Assembly (NCBI GenBank): GCA_030533085.1
Contig: JAUNJZ010000029.1
Coordinates: 1 to 34,046 of the forward strand
DNA: 34,046 bases
Source of the DNA: Synergistaceae bacterium
GTDB taxonomy: Bacteria; Synergistota; Synergistia; Synergistales; Synergistaceae
Reading direction: 5' to 3'
Shown: piece by piece, positions 24,213-33,803 of the stretch
How the letters are laid out: the number at the start of each line of letters is the position of its first letter
Numbering within the stretch: position 1 is the stretch's first letter
The notes under the pieces: model-generated
What the model was told of the DNA's origin: nothing
What the model saw: only the letters and a program-made list of their open reading frames with translations
The model's database searches: none
Program-made: the position numbers and the translations under genes

Positions 24213-25322
24213 ATGGAAGAGAAGCATTCCGTATTCAAAATGGTATTATTAACAAGCGCCTCTTTCGCGGGCTATAATATCGGTTCAGGATTTGCGACAG
24301 GCATAGAGGCATTGCAATTTTTCAGTTCATGGGGGGCGCTTCGCGCCTTTACAGGTATTTCTATTGCATTGGCCGCCGCGGCGGTCTTTCTGAGCGCGGT
24401 TTATCTGACCGGATACGAGCGGCAATTTAATGACAGCAAACAGGTGTACCGTTACCTTTGCGGCAAACGGGTCGGCGCTGTGTTTGACTACTACATTTAT
24501 ATCAGCATGATTCTGGTGACGCTCACGATGATGAGCGGCGCGGGGGCGACAATCAATCAGTACAGCGGACTTCCGACCTATGCGGGCGCAGCGCTTATGG
24601 GGATAATGTGCGTCGTAACATCTCTGCTCGGCCTTGAAAAGCTTAGGAAAATCCTGAGTTATATGTGCATTTTGATTCTGCTGTTTGTTTTTTCATGCGC
24701 TGTTTACGCGGCGTTCACCTCCGCTTTAGGGCCGATAGAAGGCTCCGCAAAGGTCGAGCGGTATGTTGCGTCCGGGCAGATTTTGAGGGCCAGCGCCTTT
24801 GGATTCATGAATCCGTATCTCGGCGGGCTCGCTTCCGCGGGGGTGCTGATCAATTCAGGCTTTGCCTGGGCCTCGGCCACCGGCGCTCTCTGTAAAAGCA
24901 GAAAAGAGGCGCTGCTTTCCGGCGTTTTTTCTGCCGTTTTTTTCTATCTGTCAACAGCGGTCGTCGTCTACTTGATTCTTATATCAATCGACCATGTAGC
25001 CGGCAAAGAGGTGCCTATGATGGCTGTGATACAATACTTTCTGCCCGGATTATCGGCGGCGTACTCATGTATTATTATCCTTGCCATCTTTTCCACCATT
25101 TCCGGCAGGCTCTTTCTGATAGGAGTACGCTATGGCCGCGGAAATAAAAATCTGACTCTCGCTGTCGTGACCGGCATTACCGTATTCGCCTCAGTCGGGG
25201 CGTCGTTCATTCCATTCAGTAAGATATCAAATATGACCTTCGCCATATGCGGAGCTGTGGGATTCCTTCTCGGCGTCATCGTTTTGACTCGATACTGTAT
25301 GAGTAAGCGCGGCCAAAGCTGA
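24213..25322 (+). CDS. YkvI-like membrane transporter (LeuT-fold superfamily)
   Basis: A 369-residue membrane protein with about ten helices. SFAGYNIGSGFATGIEALQFF in helix 1 has the broken-helix Gly-Ser-Gly pattern of sodium-coupled LeuT-fold carriers. The overall layout matches the YkvI family, whose substrates are poorly known. Codon choice is visibly more AT-rich than in neighbours (many TTT, ATT and TAT codons), suggesting separate ancestry. A TAGAAT near 24160 may be its -10. The last codons lie inside the second copy of a repeat derived from the preceding operon's end, an unusual arrangement. Confidence 0.75.
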   Translation: MEEKHSVFKMVLLTSASFAGYNIGSGFATGIEALQFFSSWGALRAFTGISIALAAAAVFLSAVYLTGYERQFNDSKQVYRYLCGKRVGAVFDYYIYISMILVTLTMMSGAGATINQYSGLPTYAGAALMGIMCVVTSLLGLEKLRKILSYMCILILLFVFSCAVYAAFTSALGPIEGSAKVERYVASGQILRASAFGFMNPYLGGLASAGVLINSGFAWASATGALCKSRKEALLSGVFSAVFFYLSTAVVVYLILISIDHVAGKEVPMMAVIQYFLPGLSAAYSCIIILAIFSTISGRLFLIGVRYGRGNKNLTLAVVTGITVFASVGASFIPFSKISNMTFAICGAVGFLLGVIVLTRYCMSKRGQS

Positions 25323-25353
25323 AAAATGAAATTCCGGACAGCTGATCGAAGGC
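25309..25353 (+). repeat. Diverged direct repeat, copy 2 (3' end of ykvI-like gene)
   Basis: Matches 23991-24035 at 39 of 45 positions. Here the same bases are read in a different frame: GCGGCCAAAGCTGA supplies the end and TGA stop of the transporter, whereas in copy 1 the frame encodes Ala-Lys-Ala-Glu-Lys-stop. Confidence 0.8.
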
Positions 25354-25383
25354 GGGGGCTTATCTGACAAGGACAGCCCCCGC
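25352..25383. terminator. Terminator-like hairpin after the ykvI-like gene
   Basis: A 9-bp stem, GCGGGGGCT (25352-25360) with AGCCCCCGC (25375-25383), followed only by TTATG, so weak as an intrinsic terminator. It is homologous in position and loop sequence to the efflux terminator, with both arms changed together so that the stem is kept. Confidence 0.6.
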
Positions 25384-25402
25384 TTATGTCCGCGCGTAAG
25401 CT

Positions 25403-25804
25403 TTAGAGCGCGTATTCCTTCGGCGGGTTGCCGGAGAAATCGGCTATCACGGCATGAGCGTCGTCGAGGTAGAAAACCTCAAATATAGGGTTGTCCGCGC
25501 TCTGATAAATGCCCTTCACAAGTGGGAAGGCCATGCAGCCCTCCTTTACCGCCATGTTATTTTCAAAAACGGCCTTGCCGGAAACGCGCAGCCAGGCGTA
25601 GGCGGGGCTTGAGACAGTCAGCTCCACATAAGGATTCCCCTTCATCTCCCTGTATACCTCTTTCGTGCTGTTCGTGCAGAACCAGAGCTTCCCATCCCTT
25701 TCAAAGCAGAACATGAAGGGGCGGCACTTTGCCCGTCCGTCAACGCCCACCGTCGCCAGATACTGCACCGGATTTTCGCTCAGAAACTTTAGCACTTCAT
25801 TCAT
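25403..25804 (-). CDS. Pyridoxamine 5'-phosphate oxidase-like flavin-binding protein
   Basis: A 133-residue protein with the split-barrel flavin fold. VQYLATVGVDGRAKCRPFMF and KLWFCTNSTKEVYREMKGNPYVELTV, seen as the VDGRAKCRPF and STKEVYREM blocks, are typical of the small PNPOx-like family. Such proteins bind FMN, heme or F420, and true pyridoxamine oxidase activity is not implied. ATG at 25804 is set by GGGAGGA seven bases upstream; the longer frame has no ribosome site. It is divergent from an HxlR regulator with a palindrome between, so HxlR probably controls it, perhaps in redox stress. Confidence 0.85.
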   Translation of the reverse strand: MNEVLKFLSENPVQYLATVGVDGRAKCRPFMFCFERDGKLWFCTNSTKEVYREMKGNPYVELTVSSPAYAWLRVSGKAVFENNMAVKEGCMAFPLVKGIYQSADNPIFEVFYLDDAHAVIADFSGNPPKEYAL

Positions 25805-25867
25805 TGAAATATTCCTCCCGTAAAATGTTTTTATACAAAGAGCCTGTATTTGAGCTTTCATGATGTT

Positions 25868-25896
25868 ATAATATGGCTCTAAGGATATAATGTAAA
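25868..25896 (-). promoter_or_regulatory. Promoter of the PNPOx-like gene
   Basis: The minus strand reads TTTACA (complement of 25891-25896), 17 bases, TATTAT (complement of 25868-25873). Confidence 0.65.
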
Positions 25897-25899
25897 GTA

Positions 25900-25915
25900 A
25901 GCACAAAATTGTGCT
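25900..25915. promoter_or_regulatory. Palindromic operator between PNPOx-like and hxlR genes
   Basis: AGCACAA-AA-TTGTGCT has perfect 7-base arms. It abuts the -35 of the minus promoter and overlaps the first base of TATAGT (25915-25920), a likely -10 of the hxlR gene. It is well placed for HxlR to regulate both genes. Confidence 0.65.
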
Positions 25916-25950
25916 ATAGTTACCTTAATGATACTAATGGAGGGATATGA

Positions 25951-26280
25951 ATGCAGCCGGAAGATTTGCCGCCCTGCCCCGTAGAGACGACGCTGACGCT
26001 GATCGGAGACAAATGGAAGGTGCTCATCCTGCGCGAGCTGATGCCGGGCACCAGACGCTTCGGCGAGCTGAAAAAATCGCTCGGCGGCATCACGCAGAAG
26101 GTGCTTACGCAGCAGCTGCGCACGATGGAAAAGAGCGGCCTGCTGACGCGAAAGGTTTACGCGGAGGTTCCGCCGCGCGTAGAATACACTCTCACAGAAA
26201 CCGGCCGCAGCTTGAAGCCGGTTCTTGACGCGATGCAGAGCTGGGGCGAGGGCTACAAAAAAGCTTTAAGCGGCGACTGA
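25951..26280 (+). CDS. HxlR-family transcriptional regulator
   Basis: A 109-residue winged-helix dimer protein. CPVETTLTLIGDKWKVLILREL near the N-terminus is the family signature. Cys9 is the residue that senses electrophiles or oxidants in several HxlR/HypR-like members. TRRFGELKKSLGGITQKVLTQ is the DNA-reading helix region. ATG behind GGAGGG. It is divergent from the PNPOx-like gene and shares a palindromic operator with it. Whether it activates or represses is not visible. Confidence 0.92.
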   Translation: MQPEDLPPCPVETTLTLIGDKWKVLILRELMPGTRRFGELKKSLGGITQKVLTQQLRTMEKSGLLTRKVYAEVPPRVEYTLTETGRSLKPVLDAMQSWGEGYKKALSGD

Positions 26281-26329
26281 TTTATAGGCGCAGGCCGCGA
26301 TATTTACATGCACTGGAGGATAGATTCCA

Positions 26330-28237
26330 ATGAGAGACGGATTTATAAAAGTCGCCGCCGCTTCGCCGGAGCTTCGCGCAGCGGACTGCGCGTACAACGC
26401 GGAAAGGATAATCGAGACTGTCGCGCGCGCCGCGCGGGAGGGGGCGCGGCTGCTCGTTCTGCCGGAGCTGTGCGTTACAGGCTACACCTGCGGAGATCTC
26501 TTCCTGCAAAAGAAGCTTATTGAGGGGGCGGAGGCGGCGCTTGAAAAGATAATGCGGGAAACAGAGAGCTTCTCGATAGCGACGCTTGTCGGGCTGCCCG
26601 CGCTGATGGAGGGGAAGCTGTATAACTGCGCGGCCGTCCTCTGCGGCGGCGCTCTGCTCGGCCTCGTGCCGAAGAAAAATCTGCCGAACTACGGCGAGTT
26701 CTACGAAAAAAGATGGTTCTGCCCCGCGCCGGAGGAAAACGCCAGGGTCAGGCTCTGCGGCAGAGAGGTACCTTTCGGCGTCAAGCTGCTCTTTCAGTGC
26801 GCGGCGCTGAGCGATTTCCGCTTTGCCGCGGAGATATGCGAAGACTTATGGGTTCCGGAGCCGCCCTCCGTCTCTCACGCGCTCGCCGGCGCCGTCATAA
26901 TCGCCAACCTGTCTGCGAGCGACGAGACGGCAGGCAAGGCGGAATACCGCCGCTCGCTGGCCGCGGGACAGTCGGCGCGCCTCGTCTGCGCCTATGTCTA
27001 CGCCGACGCGGGCTGCGGCGAATCGACGACGGATATGGTCTTCGGCGGGCACAACATCATAGCGGAGAACGGCCGTCTGCTGGCTGAATGCGCCCCCTTC
27101 ACCACCGGACGCTGCTCCGCCGTGGCGGATTTGCAGCTGCTCGCGCGGGAGCGGACGCGCCTCACGACCTATCCTGAGAACAGCGCGCGCGGCTACGAGA
27201 CTGTATTCTTTGACATGGAAATTTCCGAAACAGAGCTGGCGGAACGAGAGATCGCGCGGCTGCCCTTCGTGCCGGAGGACGACGCGGAACGCGGCGAACG
27301 CGCGGGGCTCATCCTCACGATGCAGGCCCACGCACTGAAAAAACGGCTGGAACACTCTCAGTCGAAGCGCGCCGTCATAGGTATATCCGGCGGGCTGGAC
27401 TCCTGTCTCGCGCTGCTTGTCGCAGTCAGGGCGATGGAGCTGGCGGGACGCCCTAAGAGCGACGTCCTCGCCGTGACAATGCCCGGCTTCGGCACGACGG
27501 AGCGGACAAGAAGAAACGCGGAGCTGCTCTGCGAATCGCTGGGTGTGGAGTTCCGCCAGATAGATATCACGGAGGCGGCGCGCCTACATCTCCGCGACAT
27601 CGGCCACTCCGGACGGGATTACGACGTTACCTTTGAAAACTCTCAGGCGCCCGAGCGCACGCAGATACTGATGGACGTCGCGAACATGGAAAAAGGGCTT
27701 GTCGTAGGCTCAGGAGACCTTTCGGAGCTTGCGCTGGGCTGGGCCACCTACGGCGGCGACCAGATGTCGATGTACGGCGTCAACAGCTCGGTGCCCAAAA
27801 CTCTGGTGCGCCATATAGTCGGCCGCGCCGCCGAATGTACGGAGAACGAGGCGCTGCGGCGCGCGCTGCTGGATATTCTCGACACTCCGGTCAGCCCGGA
27901 GCTGCTGCCGCCCGACGGAGAAAATATAGCTCAAAAGACGGAGGAGCTTGTCGGCCCCTATGAGCTGCATGATTTCTTCCTCTATCACGCGCTGCGCTTC
28001 GGCTTCGCCCCCCGGAAGATCCGTCGTCTGGCAGCGGCCGCCTTCGCCGGCGCGTACTCCGCCGAAACGATAGACAAATGGCTGAAAAGCTTTTACCGCC
28101 GCTTCTTCGCGCAGCAGTTCAAACGCTCCTGTATGCCTGACGGCCCGAAAATCGGCTCCGTGACGCTCTCGCCGCGCGGCGACTGGCGTATGCCCTCCGA
28201 CGCGGCACCTGCGCTATGGCTGGACGATTTGCCGTAA
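26330..28237 (+). CDS. nadE: Glutamine-dependent NAD+ synthetase
   Basis: A 635-residue cytoplasmic enzyme that amidates nicotinic acid adenine dinucleotide to NAD+, the last step of NAD synthesis. The N-terminal nitrilase-type glutaminase has Glu (LPELCVTGY), Lys (VPKKNLPNYGEFYE) and Cys (AEICEDLW). The C-terminal synthetase has the PP-loop GISGGLDSCLAL at about 350, with SGDLSELALGW and YGVNSSVPKTL downstream. The ammonia channel enzyme type has the usual length. ATG behind TGGAGGA. It begins 49 bases after hxlR and might be co-transcribed, but there is no obvious functional link. Confidence 0.95.
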   Translation: MRDGFIKVAAASPELRAADCAYNAERIIETVARAAREGARLLVLPELCVTGYTCGDLFLQKKLIEGAEAALEKIMRETESFSIATLVGLPALMEGKLYNCAAVLCGGALLGLVPKKNLPNYGEFYEKRWFCPAPEENARVRLCGREVPFGVKLLFQCAALSDFRFAAEICEDLWVPEPPSVSHALAGAVIIANLSASDETAGKAEYRRSLAAGQSARLVCAYVYADAGCGESTTDMVFGGHNIIAENGRLLAECAPFTTGRCSAVADLQLLARERTRLTTYPENSARGYETVFFDMEISETELAEREIARLPFVPEDDAERGERAGLILTMQAHALKKRLEHSQSKRAVIGISGGLDSCLALLVAVRAMELAGRPKSDVLAVTMPGFGTTERTRRNAELLCESLGVEFRQIDITEAARLHLRDIGHSGRDYDVTFENSQAPERTQILMDVANMEKGLVVGSGDLSELALGWATYGGDQMSMYGVNSSVPKTLVRHIVGRAAECTENEALRRALLDILDTPVSPELLPPDGENIAQKTEELVGPYELHDFFLYHALRFGFAPRKIRRLAAAAFAGAYSAETIDKWLKSFYRRFFAQQFKRSCMPDGPKIGSVTLSPRGDWRMPSDAAPALWLDDLP

Positions 28238-28250
28238 AACGCGGCGGCGC

Positions 28251-28287
28251 AAAAAGTGGCGGCCTCTCTGAAAAAAGAGAAGCCGCC
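28251..28287. terminator. Bidirectional terminator between nadE and ilvD
   Basis: GGCGGC-C-TCTCT (28258-28269) pairs with AGAGA-A-GCCGCC (28276-28287), one mismatch. On the minus strand TTTTT follows (complement of 28251-28255); on the plus strand CCTTTAT. Confidence 0.8.
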
Positions 28288-28317
28288 CCTTTATGATATC
28301 CTTTTATCCGCCGTCTG

Positions 28318-29982
28318 TTATTGCTTCTTCAGCACGCCGCCCTCTACTCCGCTGGTGGCGAAGGCGCGGTAGCGGTTCAGGAACGGGCTGTCTGTCTCCT
28401 GAACGTGGGGGGTGAATTTTTTCCGGCGTTCTTCCAGCGTCTTTTCTGAGACGAGAAGATCCAGCCGCTTTTCCGGTATGTTGATGGATATCTCGTCCCC
28501 CTCCTCAACGAGCCCTATCGGGCCGCCGACAGCCGCCTCAGGCGATACGTGCCCTATCGCCGCGCCGCGCGTCGCCCCTGAGAATCTGCCGTCCGTAATA
28601 AGCGCGACTGTGCCGCCCTTGCCCTGTCCCATAATGGCGGAGGTGGGGGCGAGCATTTCGCGCATTCCGGGGCCGCCCTTCGGCCCTTCGTAGCGTATCA
28701 CCACGACGTCGCCGTCGTTGATTTTGTTCGCCATGATCGCGGCGCTGGCCTCTTCCTCGCAGTTGAAGACGCGCGCCGGCCCTTTGTGGACGAGCATTTC
28801 CGGCGCTACGGCCGCCTGCTTGACTATCGCTCCGAGCGGGGCGAGCGTCCCCTTCATGAAGGCCAGCCCCCCCTCCTTGTGGTGCGGGGCGTCGAGCGGG
28901 CGAATGACTTCCGCGTCCGTCACCTTCGCGCCGGCAACATTTTCCGCCGTCGTCGCGGCCGTGACCGTTATCGTTTCGCCGTTTATCAGACCTGCCTCCA
29001 GCAGCTGCGCCATGAGCGCCTGCACGCCTCCGGCGCGCCACAGGTCTTCTATGTGGTGAGCGCCGCCGGGGCTCATCGAACAGAGATGCGGGACCTTCGC
29101 GCCGATTTCGTTGAAGATGTCAAGCGACAGATTCAGCCCAGCCGCCCACGCGATGGCGGGCAGGTGCAGAGCCGTATTTGTCGAGCCGCCGAGCGCCAGG
29201 TCAACCGCGACGGCGTTTTTGAAGGCCTCCGCCGTGAGTATGTCTCGCGGGCGGATATTCTTCTCCACAAGCTTCATTATCGCGCGTCCGGCGTCTTTCG
29301 CGAGGCGGATGCGTCCGGCGTGTACGGCGGGGATCGTTCCGTTTCCGGGAAGTCCCAGCCCCAGCGCCTCCATCATGCAGTTCATGGTGTTGGCCGTGAA
29401 CATGCCGGAGCAGGAGCCGCAGCCGGGGCAGGCGTTGTCCTCTATGTCGCGGAGCGCCGCGTCGTCTATCTTTCCCGCGCCGCGCTGCCCCACTCCCTCA
29501 AATACGCTGTTGAGGTCGAGCGTGCGTCCGTTGTGCTGTCCCGCCATCATCGGGCCGCCCGATATCACGACCGCGGGGAGATTCAGCTCCGCCGCCGCCA
29601 TCGCCATGCCGGGGATTATCTTGTCGCAGTTCGGCACGAGGACAAGGCCGTCCAGCGCGTGGGCGCGGGTCATAACCTCTACGGAGTCCATGATCAGCTC
29701 GCGGCTCGGCAGGGAGAATTTCATCCCCTCGTGGTTCATCGCGATCCCGTCGCAGACGCCGATTACCGGAAATTCCACCGGCAGGCCGCCCGCCGCGTAT
29801 ATGCCGGCCTTCACCGCCTCCGTTATCGTGCGCAGATGCACATGACCCGGTATCACGGCGTTATAGGCGTTCGCGACGCCTATCCACGGGCGCTCTATTT
29901 CCCAGTCCGTATAGCCGGCCGCTTTAAGGAGCGAACGGTGCGGGCTGCGCAGATATCCTTTTTTCGCTTTGTCGCTGTTCAT
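28318..29982 (-). CDS. ilvD: Dihydroxy-acid dehydratase
   Basis: A 554-residue Fe-S enzyme that dehydrates 2,3-dihydroxy-isovalerate and its isoleucine counterpart to the 2-keto acids. Cluster and metal motifs are present: [22 protein letters not shown] and [18 protein letters not shown]. Family length is normal. The ATG at 29982 is eight bases behind AGGAG; a longer open frame upstream is antisense-like noise in ilvB. It is the last gene of the ilvN-C-B-D unit, 11 bases after ilvB. Confidence 0.95.
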   Translation of the reverse strand: MNSDKAKKGYLRSPHRSLLKAAGYTDWEIERPWIGVANAYNAVIPGHVHLRTITEAVKAGIYAAGGLPVEFPVIGVCDGIAMNHEGMKFSLPSRELIMDSVEVMTRAHALDGLVLVPNCDKIIPGMAMAAAELNLPAVVISGGPMMAGQHNGRTLDLNSVFEGVGQRGAGKIDDAALRDIEDNACPGCGSCSGMFTANTMNCMMEALGLGLPGNGTIPAVHAGRIRLAKDAGRAIMKLVEKNIRPRDILTAEAFKNAVAVDLALGGSTNTALHLPAIAWAAGLNLSLDIFNEIGAKVPHLCSMSPGGAHHIEDLWRAGGVQALMAQLLEAGLINGETITVTAATTAENVAGAKVTDAEVIRPLDAPHHKEGGLAFMKGTLAPLGAIVKQAAVAPEMLVHKGPARVFNCEEEASAAIMANKINDGDVVVIRYEGPKGGPGMREMLAPTSAIMGQGKGGTVALITDGRFSGATRGAAIGHVSPEAAVGGPIGLVEEGDEISINIPEKRLDLLVSEKTLEERRKKFTPHVQETDSPFLNRYRAFATSGVEGGVLKKQ

Positions 29983-29993
29983 CTTATATTCTC

Positions 29994-31682
29994 CTATCCT
30001 ATGGAGCTTACCATGTGGTCTATCGAGTCTCCGGGATAGACCATCGGCAGAACCAACGCCCCCTGCGGTATCCTGACGTCGAGAAGCGCAGGCCCCGGCT
30101 CCGCCAGCAGCCGTTCCAGCGCCCGCGTCAGCTCTTCGGGGCGCGAGACGGCGAAGGCAGGCACGCCCATCGCCTCCGACAGCCTTACAAAGTCGGGGTT
30201 GCGCGTGTAAATCGTATTTGAATAGCGGCAGTCGTAGAAAAGCTGCTGCCACTGGCGCACGTTGCCGAGGCAGGCGTTGTTGAGCAGCACCACCTTCACC
30301 GGTATGTTGTAGCGCGCGCATGTGTCAAATTCCTGTATATTCATCATCAGGCTTCCGTCGCCCGCTATGCAGATCACGGGCTGCTCCGGACAGGCGTAGG
30401 CCGCGCCTATCGCCGCCGGAAAGCCGAAGCCCATCGTGCCGAGGCCGCCGGAGGTGAGGAAGCGGCGCGGAGCCTCAAAGTTGAAATGCTGCGCCGTCCA
30501 CATCTGATTCTGTCCGACCTCCGTCGTAACGACGGCGCTGCCGCCGGTCAGCCCGCGCAGCGTTTCAAGCACCTGCCACGGCGCTATCTCTCCCTCTATC
30601 TCGCCGCGCGGCATAGGCTCCTTTATCCGTATTTCGGCCAGCTCGCGGTTCCATTCGCTGTGGTCGGCTATCTTTTTTCTTATCGCGGCCATGAGCGCCT
30701 CCAACACCCGCGAAGCGTCGCCCACAAGCCAGACGTCCGTCTCGATCGCCTTATCTATCTCCGCCGCGTCCAGATCTATATGGATTATCTTCGCGTCCGC
30801 GGCGAAGCTCTGGCGTTTTCCCGTCGTGCGGTCGCTGAAGCGCGAGCCGATAGCTATCACGACGTCCGCCGCCATCAGCGCGCGGTTGGCTACCGGATGT
30901 CCGTGCATACCGGCCATGCCGAGCGAAAGGCCGCTGGGATGCGACTCGGGGAAGCCCCCCTTGCCCAGCAGCGTCGTAGCCACCGGTATCTCATATTTGA
31001 GCGCGAATTCTGTAAGCAGCTCCGAAGCGCCGGAACGTATGACCCCGCCGCCGGCGAAAATCACCGGGCGCTCCGCGTGCTCGATAAGCGAGACGGCCGC
31101 GTCAAGCTGCGATACGTCGTAGAGATTTTCGGGATGATATCCCATAAAGTCGAGCTGCGTAGAATATTTATAATCCCCCATGCCCTTCTGCACGTCGGCG
31201 GGAACGTCTACAAGCACAGGGCCGGGGCGGCCTGTCGAGGCGATATAAAAGGCCTTGTGTATAGTAGACTGCACCGCGTCGGGCGAATGGAGCTGAAAGC
31301 TGTGCTTTACGAGCGGAAGGCTCGCCCCTACGATGTCCGCCTCCTGAAAGGCGTCCGTGCCTATCATCGTCGTCGCGACCTGTCCTGTTATCGCCACCAT
31401 CGGAACGGAATCGAGATTTGCCGTGGCAATGCCCGTTACAAGATTCGTGGCGCCGGGGCCGGAGGTCGCGATGCAGACCCCCGGCCTGCCGCTCGCGCGT
31501 GCATAGCCGTCGGCCGCGTGCGAAGCCGCCTGTTCGTGGCGCATCAGTATGTGGTTTATTTTGGAATCATAGAGAGCGTCATAAAGATGAATGACCGTTC
31601 CGCCCGGGATTCCGAAGACGGTGCTTACCCCTTCGTCCTCCAGAGCCTTGACCACCATCTGTGCCCCGTTCATTTTCGCCAT
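29994..31682 (-). CDS. ilvB: Acetolactate synthase, large (catalytic) subunit
   Basis: A 562-residue ThDP-dependent enzyme that condenses two pyruvates, or pyruvate and 2-ketobutyrate, in the first common step of branched-chain amino acid synthesis. The activating Glu is in [24 protein letters not shown] and the ThDP site GDGSLMMN...NN are in place. ATG at 31682 is eight bases behind AAGGAG. It is separated from its regulatory subunit gene ilvN by ilvC, which is not the usual ilvBN arrangement. A hairpin lies in the 123-base gap after ilvC. Confidence 0.95.
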   Translation of the reverse strand: MAKMNGAQMVVKALEDEGVSTVFGIPGGTVIHLYDALYDSKINHILMRHEQAASHAADGYARASGRPGVCIATSGPGATNLVTGIATANLDSVPMVAITGQVATTMIGTDAFQEADIVGASLPLVKHSFQLHSPDAVQSTIHKAFYIASTGRPGPVLVDVPADVQKGMGDYKYSTQLDFMGYHPENLYDVSQLDAAVSLIEHAERPVIFAGGGVIRSGASELLTEFALKYEIPVATTLLGKGGFPESHPSGLSLGMAGMHGHPVANRALMAADVVIAIGSRFSDRTTGKRQSFAADAKIIHIDLDAAEIDKAIETDVWLVGDASRVLEALMAAIRKKIADHSEWNRELAEIRIKEPMPRGEIEGEIAPWQVLETLRGLTGGSAVVTTEVGQNQMWTAQHFNFEAPRRFLTSGGLGTMGFGFPAAIGAAYACPEQPVICIAGDGSLMMNIQEFDTCARYNIPVKVVLLNNACLGNVRQWQQLFYDCRYSNTIYTRNPDFVRLSEAMGVPAFAVSRPEELTRALERLLAEPGPALLDVRIPQGALVLPMVYPGDSIDHMVSSIG

Positions 31683-31759
31683 CTGTACTGCTCCTTTTTC
31701 GTTTTTTTGCTTTCCTCCCGTCATTCGCGGCGAGCGGAAATATCAGACTCTGAAAGCCA

Positions 31760-31792
31760 GGCTCCGGCGCTTTGCCTTCGCGCGCCGGAGCC
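31760..31792 (-). other. Intercistronic hairpin between ilvC and ilvB
   Basis: A perfect 11-bp GC-rich stem (31760-31770 with 31782-31792). In the minus-strand RNA it is followed by TGGCTTTC, not a T-run. It more likely protects the upstream ilvNC message or sets a processing point than terminates. Confidence 0.55.
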
Positions 31793-31805
31793 GCGGCGTA
31801 TAATA

Positions 31806-32831
<1,026 letters not shown>

Positions 32832-32883
32832 TTATGGTTTTTATTTATATCGCTAAGCTGTTTTCAAGCCTGTGATAACGAAA

Positions 32884-33372
32884 TTAATCTCCGAAGCCGG
32901 CCCTTGAAAGCGCCACCTGACCGGAGCCGGCCGTCTCCAGAATGCCGTAAGGCTTCAGCGCCTCCATGCAGGCCTCGACCTTGCCGCGGTCGCCCGTCAC
33001 CTCGAGCGTGATCGCGTCGGAGCCGAGATCCACCACGCGGCAGCGGAAAATCTCCGCCGTCTGTAAAATATGCGGCCTCCGCTCCACCGGCGCCATAACC
33101 TTCACCAGAGAAAGCCAGCGCTCGACGAAAGGCCCCTCCCTGGTGAGATCCCTCACCTCGACCACCTCTATCAGCTTCGTAAGCTGCTTGCGAATCTGCT
33201 CGTAAGCCCCCTCCTCGCCCTCGATGATGACGGTGAATCGGGACAGCCCCGGAACGTCCGTCCGCCCTACGCTGAGGCTTTCGATGTTGTATCCGCGGCG
33301 GTATATGAGATTTGCTATACGCATAAGCACGCCCGGGTTATCTTCGGATACTATGCTGAATGTACTCTTCAA
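32884..33372 (-). CDS. ilvN: Acetolactate synthase, small (regulatory) subunit
   Basis: A 162-residue protein with an N-terminal ACT domain (FSIVSEDNPGVLMRIANLIY, RRGYNIESLSVG) and the C-terminal ALS-small domain. It confers valine feedback on IlvB. The start is TTG, as deduced from the conserved N-terminus; AAAGGGCG lies upstream. It is the first structural gene after the attenuator. Two GC-rich hairpins lie in the 96 bases between terminator and start. Confidence 0.93.
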   Translation of the reverse strand: MKSTFSIVSEDNPGVLMRIANLIYRRGYNIESLSVGRTDVPGLSRFTVIIEGEEGAYEQIRKQLTKLIEVVEVRDLTREGPFVERWLSLVKVMAPVERRPHILQTAEIFRCRVVDLGSDAITLEVTGDRGKVEACMEALKPYGILETAGSGQVALSRAGFGD

Positions 33373-33468
33373 TCTGAAAACGCCCTTTCTCTGATTACTT
33401 GCCGGAGGAGCGCGCCCTCGCGCCGCCTCCCGCTATCCTCTCCGCCGCCGGAGAGAGCCTTGGCCTAT

Positions 33469-33505
33469 AAAAAAAAGACCGGAACCCCTCTCGCGGGTCC
33501 CGGTC
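33469..33505 (-). terminator. Attenuator terminator of the ilv operon
   Basis: On the minus strand GACCGG and GGG/CCC segments (33495-33505 with 33477-33487, one mismatch) form a long stem with seven-base loop, followed by eight T's (complement of 33469-33476). It stands 18 bases beyond the leader peptide stop and before ilvN. Confidence 0.9.
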
Positions 33506-33522
33506 CGATAGTAACGCGGCTA

Positions 33523-33609
33523 TTACGCGCCGGTCACTTCGGGGGACCCGCTGCTAATAACGACGACGACTATCCTTGTTACGTTGTTTATAAAGCTCTC
33601 TCTTCGCAT
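33523..33609 (-). CDS. ilv operon leader peptide
   Basis: A 28-codon frame: MRRESFINNVTRIVVVVISS, then GSPEVTGA and stop. The consecutive Ile-Val-Val-Val-Val-Ile codons in front of a terminator in an ilv operon are the signature of ribosome-stalling attenuation. When charged Val or Ile tRNA is short, the ribosome stalls and alternative RNA pairing prevents termination. GAAGGGG upstream is a plausible ribosome site. The codons just after the Val run contain CGGGTCCC (complement of 33543-33550), which can pair perfectly with GGGACCCG in the terminator (complement of 33494-33501). Confidence 0.85.
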   Translation of the reverse strand: MRRESFINNVTRIVVVVISSGSPEVTGA

Positions 33610-33670
33610 TGCCGCCCGCCCCTTCGACGCCGGATTAAGAGGCCGAAGCCCCTTTCGCATATTACGCTAC

Positions 33671-33699
33671 ATAATAAAAGCACTTTCCGTAAATGTCAA
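33671..33699 (-). promoter_or_regulatory. Promoter of the ilv operon
   Basis: The minus strand reads TTGACA (complement of 33694-33699), exactly 17 bases, then TATTAT (complement of 33671-33676): a near-consensus promoter. Start near 33664, giving a leader of about 290 bases to ilvN. Confidence 0.85.
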
Positions 33700-33751
33700 C
33701 AGATTTTTTTGATATTTCGCGTCGATGTCAGCGGCCGAAGAAAAGCCGCGC

Positions 33752-33790
33752 GAAGGGCCGCCGCGAAAATTTTCTTCGGGGCGGCCCTTC
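33752..33790. terminator. Hairpin after the Big_2 protein gene, probable terminator
   Basis: An 11-bp stem (33752-33762 with 33780-33790). T-rich sequence on the plus side (CTTTGCCTTTT) is better than on the minus side, where GCGGCTTTT follows after a gap. It lies 14 bases beyond the minus-strand stop codon of the Synergist-tail protein. Confidence 0.5.
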
Positions 33791-33803
33791 TTTGCCTTTT
33801 ACG

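Noticed and set aside
28786-30039. 417-codon plus-strand frame opposite ilvD
   Set aside because: Shadow of ilvD; low-complexity Arg/His-rich translation with no domain.
33373-33664. T-box leader for the ilv operon
   Set aside because: The conserved T-box antiterminator sequence (GGTGGNACCGCG-type) is absent. The Val/Ile-rich leader peptide explains the terminator instead.
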